A stretch of DNA of 26,529 nt from UBA2256 sp964453055 (GCA_964453055.1 CAYVOD010000019.1:1-26529), one strand, 5' to 3'; shown: positions 8,068-15,802, numbered from the stretch's first letter. The notes: a model not told the origin generated them from the letters alone. Translations and numbers: made by a program.

Positions 8068-9543
8068 ATGATATCCTGTTCGCCTTGGAACGATGGTTTC
8101 GAGCTGGTCTTCGGCGACCGTTGCCTCTTTCGCCATTCTTCCAAGTCGCCCGGACTTTTCTTCAGCCGCGCGACGGTTTCGACATCGAATTCGAAATTAA
8201 AATTTCCCCTTTTATGGAAGGGCTTCGGTCCTTGCGCCATAAACGCTAAGACCGCGGAATATCTGCTCAGTTTTCCCGGAGGTGTCACGGCGAGACTGGA
8301 ATTCTCGGGCAGATCCGTGGGGATACGTTTTTCCAGTTTGCCCGGCGATGGAAAAGCGCTCGGGTTGCGATTCCCTTTGGTCCAGGCTGAGCGTTTTTTC
8401 GGCCTGGGGCCTTCGGCGGAGCTGCGGTTGCGCGGCGGCACGAGATATTACTTAGTGCCGGATTCGGAGAACCGGACGAAAAAATCCCCATCGGTTTTTT
8501 CCTCCCGGAATTGGTGGATGCGCTGCGAAGACCTAGCTGCGGGGGCCGCGTGGAGCTTTGGGGGAGATCGCGCCGACCTTCGCTTCGCGGGAATACCGAA
8601 GGAAATTATCATAGGCGCGGGAAGAAATCCTGCGGAAGCGATGGAGTCCCTCGCCGCCCGGGTGAAACCGAGGGAAGGAAGCGTGGCGACTAATTCCCTC
8701 GATGTAGCCAGGCTCGCGGCGAGCGCCCCAATCTTGCGTCTTTCCAGCCGGGGGCCGCGCTATGAGGAACTGAGGCCCTTGTTCGAAGGCGCCGGCATGG
8801 AATTCGGTCTGATCATCGACGACAGTGCGGGCGATGAGCAGAAGATCGAGGCTGGGCGCATTAGCAGGGATTTCTGGAATTCCCTGCTGCACGATTCGGG
8901 GTTTAGAGCAATAGAAGAAACAGCGGGGACCGGGCGGTACTCGAGAACGATCACCGCCGAGGTTTTATCGCTTTCGTTTTCCGGCGGGCTCAACCCATTC
9001 ATACCCGTTCGACGGGGCTTCGGGGTTTCGGAAGCCGAGAGCTCCTTCCTGCCATGTCTGGATCTGGCGCCCTTCGGCCCCCTCTTCGAACTCACGCTCG
9101 AATCGGCTCAAGGTATCGGCCGGGGCTTGCGAGAAAGACTTGCCGTAGCCTCGACCCTTTTCGGGATGATGAAACCCTACAGGGAACGATGCGCCCGCGA
9201 ATGGAAGGAAATGGGAATCCCAGCCCTGAGGCATCCGGCTTTTCTCATTTCCGAAGCCAGCGAAAGCGGCCAAGGCCTTTGGAATATCGATGACGAGTAT
9301 CTCTTTGGCCAGGACCTGTTGGTCGCCCCCGGGAAGGATCGCAGGAGGGCGTTGGCCCGATCGAGCAGGACCCTTGTTCTGCCGCCCGGCCAGTGGGTGC
9401 ATCTTTGGACCTCGCGCAGCTATCCGCCGGGCGTGACGACGGTGGAGGATCCTCTCGGAAGACCGGCGGCATTCTACAGAAAAGAGAGCGAATTCGCCTC
9501 GCTATTCGACGAGATCCGGAAAAAGGCCGCCCGTCTGGGCTGA
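8068..9543 (+). CDS. Shortened GH31-like (alpha-glucosidase family) protein, possibly catalytically inactive
   Basis: A 491-residue protein with both ends of a GH31 glycoside hydrolase. The N-terminal beta-sandwich block ERFFGLGPSAELRLRGG is at about 108-124. The C-terminal block DDEYLFGQDLLVAP (408-421) is followed by the sheet WVHLWTSRSYPPG and FYRKES. Between them the barrel has only about 220 residues, where GH31 enzymes usually have well over 300. I cannot find the nucleophile Asp region (W-x-D-M/x-N-E type) or the usual GDN-tWe acid/base block. The frame is intact over 490 codons, so it is not an obvious pseudogene. I chose ATG 8068; residues encoded upstream from GTG 7972 look non-coding and overlap a promoter. 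A carbohydrate-binding pseudoenzyme or a divergent enzyme are both possible. It converges on ispF. Confidence 0.7.
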   Translation: MISCSPWNDGFELVFGDRCLFRHSSKSPGLFFSRATVSTSNSKLKFPLLWKGFGPCAINAKTAEYLLSFPGGVTARLEFSGRSVGIRFSSLPGDGKALGLRFPLVQAERFFGLGPSAELRLRGGTRYYLVPDSENRTKKSPSVFSSRNWWMRCEDLAAGAAWSFGGDRADLRFAGIPKEIIIGAGRNPAEAMESLAARVKPREGSVATNSLDVARLAASAPILRLSSRGPRYEELRPLFEGAGMEFGLIIDDSAGDEQKIEAGRISRDFWNSLLHDSGFRAIEETAGTGRYSRTITAEVLSLSFSGGLNPFIPVRRGFGVSEAESSFLPCLDLAPFGPLFELTLESAQGIGRGLRERLAVASTLFGMMKPYRERCAREWKEMGIPALRHPAFLISEASESGQGLWNIDDEYLFGQDLLVAPGKDRRRALARSSRTLVLPPGQWVHLWTSRSYPPGVTTVEDPLGRPAAFYRKESEFASLFDEIRKKAARLG

Positions 9544-9561
9544 ACGGGGGCGCGTTCAGCC
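9538..9561 (+). terminator. Possible terminator overlapping the GH31-like stop codon
   Basis: A 9-bp perfect stem (GGCTGAACG, 9538-9546, with 9553-9561) that includes the TGA stop, followed by GTTTAG. The T-tract is poor, so this is a weak call. Confidence 0.35.
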
Positions 9562-9595
9562 GTTTAGCGCTATTCCTGCCGGGACCCGCCGGGAT

Positions 9596-9661
9596 TCATC
9601 GCCTCGAAAGGAGGACGACTGCCCTGGCTTCAACGGCTTCGCCGGAACCCACCGCGCCGAA
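9596..9661 (-). CDS. ispF: IspF C-terminus (5' part lost in the assembly gap)
   Basis: The 21 residues read on the minus strand immediately after the N-run (FGAVGSGEAVEARAVVLLSRR split as FGAVGSGEAV and EARAVVLLSRR) match the end of 2-C-methyl-D-erythritol 2,4-cyclodiphosphate synthase, whose C-terminus reads LGFTGRGEGIACEAVALL in E. coli. This enzyme acts two steps after IspD in the non-mevalonate isoprenoid pathway. Only the tail is visible and then a TGA. Whether it is a separate gene or the second half of an IspDF fusion cannot be told across the gap. Confidence 0.7.
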   Translation of the reverse strand, partial: FGAVGSGEAVEARAVVLLSRR

Positions 9662-9761
9662 NNNNNNNNNNNNNNNNNNNNNNNNNNNNNNNNNNNNNNN
9701 NNNNNNNNNNNNNNNNNNNNNNNNNNNNNNNNNNNNNNNNNNNNNNNNNNNNNNNNNNNNN
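9662..9761. other. Assembly gap of exactly 100 N
   Basis: One hundred N, a conventional scaffold placeholder. It interrupts the ispD reading frame at the QTPQ motif and re-emerges in the C-terminus of ispF, so the true missing length is probably several hundred bases. Confidence 0.98.
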
Positions 9762-10351
9762 TGGGGGGTCTGGGCGGCCTTGATGCCGCTGCGTTCGGGG
9801 TGGGCGGAAACGAAGCCCGCCTGATCGACGATCTTGGGAGTGTCGGCCAGGTCGCTCAAGGGGAGACAGGCTCCCTTCTCGCGGGTCGTTCGGAGCACCG
9901 AAGACACCGTGGAGGCATCGACCCAGGGCCGCGCCGCGTCGTGGATGAGGGCGATGAGGCTGGATAGGGGGAGCGACGCGGCGCGGGCTTCCGCGAGGAG
10001 CCCTTCCAGGCCCAGGGAAACGGAAGCCTGGCGGCTGGCTCCCCCGGGCAGGAAGCGCAGCCCGCAGGGCAGTTTCCCTAGCTTTTCCAGGAGAACGGGA
10101 TCGAGCGCTTGGCGGAATTCCTCGAGCAAAGGCTCGGGATAAGTGATGGCGACTCCCAGAAGATCCTGAATGCCGGTAAAGGGCTCGAGCGCCGCCTGGA
10201 GAACTGTTTTCCCCTCGATCCTCACCAGCTCTTTCTTGGATTTTCCGAAACGGCTGCTCGATCCCGCGGCGGTGAGGAGCAAGAACACCCCTCCCCGGAG
10301 CGGAAGCGAGGGTTTCGGAATGCTTGGCTTTTCCCGGCTAACCGGTTCCAT
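9762..10351 (-). CDS. ispD: IspD, 4-diphosphocytidyl-2-C-methyl-D-erythritol synthase (3' part in gap)
   Basis: The visible 196 residues form most of the MEP cytidylyltransferase, which makes CDP-methylerythritol from CTP and MEP in isoprenoid precursor synthesis. A 20-residue N-terminal extension precedes the nucleotide-binding TAAGSSSRFG (27-36). GGASRQASVSLGL and HDAARPWV (137-144) follow, and the sequence reaches QTP with a partial Gln codon at the gap, as in the family motif QTPQ-x-F. The ATG lies 4 nt after the carD stop and GGAG is 10 nt upstream inside carD, so translation is probably coupled. The remainder, and most of ispF, are hidden by the gap. An IspDF fusion is plausible. Confidence 0.93.
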
Positions 10352-10355
10352 GGCG

Positions 10356-10856
10356 CTAGCGCTCCAGGCGGGCGAGAATGAGCTGGACTATCTCTTCCTT
10401 TGGCTTTCCGAGGGAATAGGAGATTTCGTCCTGAAGAAGGTTTATCGCCGAATCGTAAAGCTTGCGCTCGAGGATAGGAAGTTCCTTTATTTTCGATCTG
10501 TGGTAGAGAGAACGCACCACTGAGGCGATATCCATGATCGACCCTTTCTTGAGCAGGTCGAGATTCATCTGGTAGCGGAGCTTCCAGTCCGATGGTATGG
10601 GGGCGTAGTCCTCCGAAATGAAGATGAGGGCTTTTTCGGCTTCATCGCTGGGTACTATGGGACGCAAGCCGAGGCTTTCCGCCTTTTCCACGGGGACCAT
10701 GACTGTCATATCGGAAAATTCGAGATAAATGATGTAGTAAAGGATCTTGGAATCCTTGAAGGATTTTTCCCGAATTTCCAGGATGCGGCCGACTCCTTGG
10801 CTAGGATAGACAACGCGTTGATCTATCGAGTAGGCGGGGACCTTTGTGTTCTCCAT
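10356..10856 (-). CDS. carD: CarD-family transcriptional regulator
   Basis: A 166-residue protein with the CarD/TRCF RNA-polymerase-interaction domain at the N-terminus (RVVYPSQGVGRILEI, about 14-28, then a Tudor-like beta fold to about residue 75) and a helical C-terminal DNA-binding part. In other bacteria CarD binds the RNA polymerase beta subunit and alters open-complex stability at many promoters. It is first in a unit with ispD 4 nt downstream. A near-consensus promoter has its -10 only 8 nt before the ATG and there is no Shine-Dalgarno, so the mRNA appears leaderless. No alternative ATG or GTG start is available before the conserved VVYP motif. Confidence 0.93.
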   Translation of the reverse strand: MENTKVPAYSIDQRVVYPSQGVGRILEIREKSFKDSKILYYIIYLEFSDMTVMVPVEKAESLGLRPIVPSDEAEKALIFISEDYAPIPSDWKLRYQMNLDLLKKGSIMDIASVVRSLYHRSKIKELPILERKLYDSAINLLQDEISYSLGKPKEEIVQLILARLER

Positions 10857-10864
10857 ATCAACTC

Positions 10865-10893
10865 ATTATAGCCGAAAAAAGGCCTTTCGTCAA
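10865..10893 (-). promoter_or_regulatory. Near-consensus sigma-70 promoter of carD-ispD-ispF
   Basis: On the minus strand, TTGACG (10888-10893) and a perfect TATAAT (10865-10870) are separated by exactly 17 nt. Eleven of twelve consensus bases match. The predicted start is within about 0-2 nt of the carD ATG. Confidence 0.8.
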
Positions 10894-10906
10894 AGCGTGG
10901 ACAGCC

Positions 10907-10935
10907 TTGCGGGCAGGGTATTCGAGAGGTATTGT
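10907..10935 (+). promoter_or_regulatory. Possible promoter of the GH13 gene
   Basis: TTGCGG (10907-10912) and TATTGT (10930-10935) with a 17-nt spacer, back to back with the carD promoter. The match is modest. It places the start near 10942, ahead of the ribosome site. Confidence 0.35.
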
Positions 10936-10967
10936 TCGAAGAGCCTTGTTTCGAGGAGAGCCTGTCC

Positions 10968-12770
10968 GTGTCGATTCCCTGGTGGAAACAAGCGGTGTTT
11001 TACCAGATCTATCCCAGAAGCTTCAAAGATTCCGACGGCGATGGAATCGGCGACTTGGAAGGACTGCGGAGCAAGCTGGAATACCTTTCCTGGCTGGGCG
11101 TCGATGCCTTGTGGATCTCCCCCTTCTTTCCGAGCCCCATGAGAGATTTCGGTTACGACGTGGCCGACTATAGGGCTATCGATCCCCAATTCGGAACGAT
11201 GGACGATTTTATCGCCCTGATAAAGGAGGCCAAGGCCAGAAATTTGAAGATCATCCTCGACTTGGTGGCTAACCACAGTTCCGACCAGCACCCCTGGTTT
11301 ATTAAAGCCCGGGAATCGAAACAGTCCCCGCGCCACGACTGGTACATCTGGTCTCCGAAGAACAAAGGAATACCCAACAACTGGAAGGCGCTTTTCGAAT
11401 TGAAAAGCGCATGGCACCTCAACGACCGGACTGAGGAGTATTATCTCGGCACATTCACAAAGCACCAGCCCGAATTCGACTGGCGCGATCCGGGGCTGAG
11501 AGCTGAATTCTACGACATCATGCTTTTCTGGTACGGCTTGGGCGTGGACGGATTCAGGCTCGACGTGGCGACGGCGTATTGCAAAGATCCGGGACTGCGT
11601 TCCAATCCTCCATCCATGGTAGCCATACCGGATTTTTTCCAGCGGCACATCCACGACAGAAACCATCCCGATTTTCATGGGATTTTCAAGGAAATGCGAT
11701 CGGTGGCGGATAAAAAGGCTTCGCCCGAGGCTGGGGCCAGCCTGCCTGGACAGCGGGTGCTCATAGGCGAGCCTCATGGCCAGAGCCTCGAACTTTCCGC
11801 TTCCTGTTACGGCCAATCGGACGACGAGCTGAATTTAGCCTTCGATTTCGATTTCCTAAGCCAAAAATGGGAAGCGGAGTCTTTTCGAAGCGCAGCCGAA
11901 GCCTGGTACCAGGCGCTGCCCGGGCATGGCTGGCCGAGTCTCGTGTTGAGCAATCATGATAAACCTCGTCATATCTGGCGCTATCGAAGCGCCGATAAAA
12001 AACTTACCGTTGAGCGCGCCAAGGTAGCGGCCGCCATGCTCCTCTGCTTGAGAGGTACTCCTTTTCTTTATTACGGGGAGGAGATAGGCATGAATTGCCA
12101 CCGTCTCGCCAGAAAGGATTTGCGGGATCCCCTGGGCATAAATACCTGGCCTATAGGATTTCTGGGGAGGGATCCTTCCAGAAGGCCTATGCAATGGGAC
12201 GCCAGCGACGACGCGAGCTTTGGTTCCGCCGAGCCCTGGCTGCCCTTCGATCCCGAATGGCGGGCGTGCAACGTCGCGGCGCAGCGCGGAGATCCTTCTT
12301 CCCTCCTGGAATGGTACCGCTCCCTCTTGCTCCTGCGCCGCTCAAAGACCGCGCTGCGCCGCGGCTCTCTCCGGTTCATCGACGGCCCCAAGGGCCTTCT
12401 GGCCTGGGAGAGGACCTTGGGCGCCGAAACCAGTGCCGCGAGCTCCGCCGAAACCCGCGCCTCGGCCTCCGACGAGGCAGCGTCCGCGCCCTCCGCCGGT
12501 AGCGCCGCCGGAGTTCCGTTCGGAGCCTCCGTTGAAGTCTCCAATGAGGTCTCCGCTAAAGCGCATGGATGCGCGGGCATCAGCCAGCGGAGACTCAGAA
12601 GCCCTGCGATAAGGATCTTTCTCAACTTCAAATCGGTGCCGCTCAACATCGAACTCGATTCGCCCGTGAAAATACTCGTGTCCAATAAACGGGAATCCGG
12701 GCGCGCGATTCCTTCTGGCGCCTTCATCCTCCAGGCTTCCGAGGCCTTGATAGGCGAAAAAATTGACTAG
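10968..12770 (+). CDS. GH13 alpha-glucosidase / oligo-1,6-glucosidase-type enzyme
   Basis: A 600-residue alpha-amylase-family hydrolase acting on short alpha-glucans. It opens with WWKQAVFYQIYPRSFKDSDG. The four GH13 regions are present: DLVANHSS, GFRLDVATA with the nucleophile Asp (about residue 199), VLIGEPHG with the acid/base Glu (about 268), and SNHDKPR with the third Asp (about 331). RRPMQWD is typical of the oligo-1,6-glucosidase/alpha-glucosidase group. No signal peptide is seen, so it is probably cytoplasmic. The GTG at 10968 is chosen because AGGAGAG ends 7 nt before it; a TTG at 10932 falls in the putative -10. An Ala/Ser-rich low-complexity insert (about 486-538) interrupts the C-terminal beta domain. 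Exact substrate is not resolved. Confidence 0.92.
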   Translation: MSIPWWKQAVFYQIYPRSFKDSDGDGIGDLEGLRSKLEYLSWLGVDALWISPFFPSPMRDFGYDVADYRAIDPQFGTMDDFIALIKEAKARNLKIILDLVANHSSDQHPWFIKARESKQSPRHDWYIWSPKNKGIPNNWKALFELKSAWHLNDRTEEYYLGTFTKHQPEFDWRDPGLRAEFYDIMLFWYGLGVDGFRLDVATAYCKDPGLRSNPPSMVAIPDFFQRHIHDRNHPDFHGIFKEMRSVADKKASPEAGASLPGQRVLIGEPHGQSLELSASCYGQSDDELNLAFDFDFLSQKWEAESFRSAAEAWYQALPGHGWPSLVLSNHDKPRHIWRYRSADKKLTVERAKVAAAMLLCLRGTPFLYYGEEIGMNCHRLARKDLRDPLGINTWPIGFLGRDPSRRPMQWDASDDASFGSAEPWLPFDPEWRACNVAAQRGDPSSLLEWYRSLLLLRRSKTALRRGSLRFIDGPKGLLAWERTLGAETSAASSAETRASASDEAASAPSAGSAAGVPFGASVEVSNEVSAKAHGCAGISQRRLRSPAIRIFLNFKSVPLNIELDSPVKILVSNKRESGRAIPSGAFILQASEALIGEKID

Positions 12771-12811
12771 CCGTACATTTATGCGTCCCATCTTTATGGC
12801 GCGACTTTGTT

Positions 12812-12840
12812 TTGCCTTGGGGTAATATTTTAGATATTTT
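12812..12840 (+). promoter_or_regulatory. Weak promoter candidate upstream of ftsH
   Basis: The 153-nt gap before ftsH has an AT-rich patch (12820-12850). TTGCCT (12812-12817) and TATTTT (12835-12840) are 17 nt apart; TATATA at 12842-12847 is an alternative -10. The choice between them is not clear. Confidence 0.3.
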
Positions 12841-12923
12841 CTATATAACAAGCTGCGCTTGACCGGCAGCGAAACGCGCGCCCTCGAGGCGGAACGCTCG
12901 GCCCGCGCGCCAAGGAGAATTTC

Positions 12924-14762
12924 GTGAAAATTGAACAGAATCCCAAGAAACCGCTCTTTTATTACTACGGTCTCGTCTTGCTGGTGGTCTTGGTCCTCAA
13001 CGCCTTCATCTTCCCTTCCATGGCGGAAAGCAAAATAGTGCAGACCGATTATAAAAATTTCCTTTCCCAGATCCAGTCGGGAGTCGTTCGATCGGTCCAG
13101 ATAGACGAAACCCAAATTCGGTACACCGCCGTGGATTCGGCCGGCAAAGAAACCATCTACAACACCGGAAAGGTGGACGACCCCGCCCTGGTGAACAGGT
13201 TGTACGACGCGGGCGTGGAATTCAGCCAGGTGATACCGAAACAGAATTCTCCCTTGATTTCACTGCTGAACTGGATCCTCCCCTTGGCCCTGTTCATCGG
13301 AATCGGACAGCTGATGGCCAGCAGGATGGGGGGCAAGTTGGGCGGCATGGGCAACGCAATGGCCTTTGGCTCGAGCAAGGCCAAGATTTACGTCGAGGCT
13401 CAGACGGGCAAATCTTTCGCCGACGTGGCCGGGGCCGACGAAGCGAAGGAAGCGTTGCAGGAGATCGTCGAGTTCCTCCACAATCCCGGCAAGTACAAGG
13501 AAATCGGGGCATTGGTTCCCAAGGGCGCCCTTCTGGTCGGCCCTCCCGGAACAGGCAAGACCCTCCTGGCCAAGGCAGTGGCGGGCGAGTCGAAGGTGCC
13601 TTTCTTCTCGATCTCGGGACCTGAGTTCGTGGAGATGTTCGTGGGCATGGGCGCCGCGCGGGTGAGGGACTTGTTCAAGCAAGCGAAGGAGAAAGCCCCC
13701 TGCATCGTGTTCATCGACGAGATCGACACGATCGGAAAATCGCGCAACTCCGGTATCTACGGCGGCAACGACGAGCGCGAGCAAACCCTCAACCAGCTGT
13801 TGACCGAGATGGACGGCTTCGAGCCCGACAAGGGCGTCGTCATCCTCGCCGCCACCAACAGGCCAGAGACGCTGGACAAAGCCCTCCTGCGCCCCGGGCG
13901 CTTCGATAGGCGCATCCCCGTCGAACTTCCCGACCTCGCTGGCCGCGAGGCAATTCTCAAGGTCCACGCCAAAAAGGTGAAGATGGGCCAGGACATTGAT
14001 CTCAACGCCATCGCCAGGGCCACCTCGGGCGCCTCCGGCGCCGACCTGGCCAATATCATCAATGAGGCCGCCCTGCACGCCGTCAAGCTGGGGCGAAACG
14101 AGATCAGCCAGATCGACCTCGACGAGTCGGTGGAAGTGGTCATCGCCGGTTATCAGCGCAAGAACGCCGTCATCTCTGCCAAGGACAAGCAGATCATCGC
14201 CTATCACGAAATCGGCCACGCCCTCGTCGCGGCGAAGCAGAAAGATTCGGCGCCGGTGCACAAAATCACCATCGTGCCCAGAACCTCGGGCGCCCTCGGC
14301 TACACCATGCAGGTGGATCAAGTGGAACAGATACTGCTCTCAAAGGAACAGGCTCTTGATAAAATCGCCGTCCTCATGGGCGGAAGGGCTTCCGAACAGT
14401 TGGTTTTCGGCACGATAACCACGGGGGCGGCCAACGACATAGAGCAGGCTACCAAGATGGCAAGGGCCATGGTCACGCGCTTCGGCATGAGCGATGTCTT
14501 CGGGATGATGGCTCTGGAGACGGTTAACAATCCTTATCTCGGCAACGATTCCACACTCACGGTCTCTCCCTCCACCGCGGCCAAGATCGACGAGGAGGTG
14601 CTCAAGATCATCCAGTCCAGCTTCGACCGGGCGACAACGATCCTGAAGGATAACAGGGAGAAGATGAACGAACTCACCCAATGCCTCCTCAAGAAGGAAA
14701 CCATGACGGGCGAGGAGTTCATGCAGGTGCTGAACTGCACCGAGGAATGCGAAAAGTGCTGA
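12924..14762 (+). CDS. ftsH: ATP-dependent zinc metalloprotease FtsH
   Basis: A 612-residue membrane-anchored AAA+ protease for quality control of membrane and short-lived proteins. Two membrane segments (about 12-32 and 112-130) flank a small outer domain. The AAA module has Walker A GPPGTGKT (206-213), the pore motif FVGMGA (239-244), Walker B IVFIDEID (261-268) and the arginine-finger region NRPETLDKALLRPGRFDRR (312-330). The zinc site is HEIGH (428-432), with the third ligand probably Asp505 in GAANDIEQA. The GTG start is supported by AAGGAG 6 nt upstream. The C-terminus ends in a Cys-rich CTEECEKC. No adjacent gene suggests an operon. Confidence 0.97.
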   Translation: MKIEQNPKKPLFYYYGLVLLVVLVLNAFIFPSMAESKIVQTDYKNFLSQIQSGVVRSVQIDETQIRYTAVDSAGKETIYNTGKVDDPALVNRLYDAGVEFSQVIPKQNSPLISLLNWILPLALFIGIGQLMASRMGGKLGGMGNAMAFGSSKAKIYVEAQTGKSFADVAGADEAKEALQEIVEFLHNPGKYKEIGALVPKGALLVGPPGTGKTLLAKAVAGESKVPFFSISGPEFVEMFVGMGAARVRDLFKQAKEKAPCIVFIDEIDTIGKSRNSGIYGGNDEREQTLNQLLTEMDGFEPDKGVVILAATNRPETLDKALLRPGRFDRRIPVELPDLAGREAILKVHAKKVKMGQDIDLNAIARATSGASGADLANIINEAALHAVKLGRNEISQIDLDESVEVVIAGYQRKNAVISAKDKQIIAYHEIGHALVAAKQKDSAPVHKITIVPRTSGALGYTMQVDQVEQILLSKEQALDKIAVLMGGRASEQLVFGTITTGAANDIEQATKMARAMVTRFGMSDVFGMMALETVNNPYLGNDSTLTVSPSTAAKIDEEVLKIIQSSFDRATTILKDNREKMNELTQCLLKKETMTGEEFMQVLNCTEECEKC

Positions 14763-14825
14763 AGTAAACCCTCGCGAACGTTGCCAAATATTCTAGTCAC
14801 TCCTCGTTACTTTTTCCAAATTTTC

Positions 14826-14853
14826 TTGACAGGATATAAAAGTATCCTAGAAT
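14826..14853 (+). promoter_or_regulatory. Strong sigma-70 promoter of the lipoprotein gene
   Basis: A perfect TTGACA (14826-14831) and TAGAAT (14848-14853) with a 16-nt spacer. The start would be near 14860, giving a 25-nt leader that contains GAGGAGG (14872-14878) before the ATG at 14885. Confidence 0.75.
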
Positions 14854-14884
14854 TAATGATGAAAAAGTATCGAGGAGGATCGCG

Positions 14885-15714
14885 ATGAAAAACGTGCAGT
14901 CGTTGGCATTCTCGGACTGTTTCTTGTCTTGATTTTCTTCGGTTGTAATCTAGGCGGAAATGATATTTCAATCGATAGCGACGAGGCAAAATCTCTTTAT
15001 CTGGCGGCCTCCGAGGCGCTCTACGACGAGGTCGATCCTTTAGGAGAAAATTCGGAAAAGGGATTTTCGTCCAAGGAAACGACTACTGTACCAATAGATC
15101 ACGTGCTGCCTCCAAGATCCGCAAATGGGGTAACCTTGTCCGGGACAGTCACCGGAACCATTTCATCGGATATGCCGACAAATCTATCTGAAGGTACCTT
15201 CACAAATTCCGTCAATATCACCATGGACATTGAAGGCACGATGGACGAAGTCGAAGTACCGGATCCCGACGATCCGTCTACGACTTATAAAATTTCCGGC
15301 ACTCTAGAACATTATATGTCCATGGTTATGAATATGACCATGACGATAGCAGCTGATAGTCTCACCATCACGCCGGGCGGGACTCTCGATCTCGAAATAC
15401 GGCATTCAAGCACATTTACCGTGATAAAGAGCGACGGAAGCCAGATTAGCTTCGAACTCGTGTTTAATGACAAGCCGGCCCAGATCAACCTTGGGAACTT
15501 AGGACCAGGTTCTGGCGGCCAGATGCCAAACGGGGCTGACGCGTACCAAAAAACGGCGAAATTGTACACGTACGACAAAAACGGCAATTTGCTCACCGAA
15601 GCTGATGTCTCCATCATGGACGTCCCCTGGATGATGGGTAATCTCATGGGAGGTGGGGGAACTCAGGGCGGTGGTGAAGAACCGCCACCGCCACCTCCTC
15701 CACCGCAGTCATGA
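14885..15714 (+). CDS. Putative lipoprotein with a 1-nt frameshift after the start codon
   Basis: The body of the gene reads as a secreted protein of about 276 residues, but the only ATG with a ribosome site (14885, GAGGAGG 6 nt upstream) is out of frame. It is followed by five A (14888-14892). With six A it would read MKKRAVVGILGLF and continue LVLIFFGC, a textbook lipoprotein signal with the lipobox Cys at 14944-14946. As written, the ATG frame stops after 15 codons at 14930. The mature part is beta-rich with Thr/Ser-rich strands, a Met-rich stretch (YMSMVMNMTMT), and a tail of Gly then eight Pro. I recognise no family. The defect is a sequencing error, a recent mutation or a slippage switch. 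A TTG at 14929 would give a protein without a signal. Confidence 0.7.
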
Positions 15715-15771
15715 TACAATTTTACTAAGCGGAAAAACCACATTAACGCTTGATTTATCTATATGACCATC

Positions 15772-15802
15772 GAGGGCCTATGGTATAATTCCCTAGGCCC
15801 TC
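15772..15802 (+). terminator. Terminator behind the lipoprotein gene
   Basis: A 9-bp perfect stem (GAGGGCCTA, 15772-15780, with 15794-15802), extended by two more pairs beyond a mismatch, followed by CGTTTTC. Its loop contains the -10 element of the next gene. Confidence 0.6.
15781..15789 (+). promoter_or_regulatory. Extended -10 promoter of the cardiolipin synthase gene
   Basis: TGGTATAAT is a perfect extended -10 (TGn plus TATAAT), 67 nt before the ATG at 15857. No good -35 is seen, which is normal for this promoter class. The element lies in the loop of the upstream hairpin. Confidence 0.55.

Noticed and set aside
8068..9543. GH31-like gene as a decayed pseudogene
   Set aside because: No internal stop or frameshift is visible and the conserved C-terminal blocks are in the same frame as the N-terminal ones; reduction rather than decay fits better.
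9393..9824. Plus-strand reading frame running through the N gap
   Set aside because: It depends on unknown bases and overlaps the better-supported GH31-like, ispF and ispD frames.
10932..10967. TTG at 10932 as start of the GH13 enzyme
   Set aside because: It has no ribosome site and falls in a putative -10; GTG at 10968 has AGGAGAG 7 nt upstream and begins right at the conserved N-terminus.
13260..14321. Long minus-strand open frame opposite ftsH (353 codons)
   Set aside because: It is fully antisense to a clear FtsH, its composition (Gly/Asp/His/Val-rich) reflects the codon pattern of the other strand, and no motif or ribosome site supports it.
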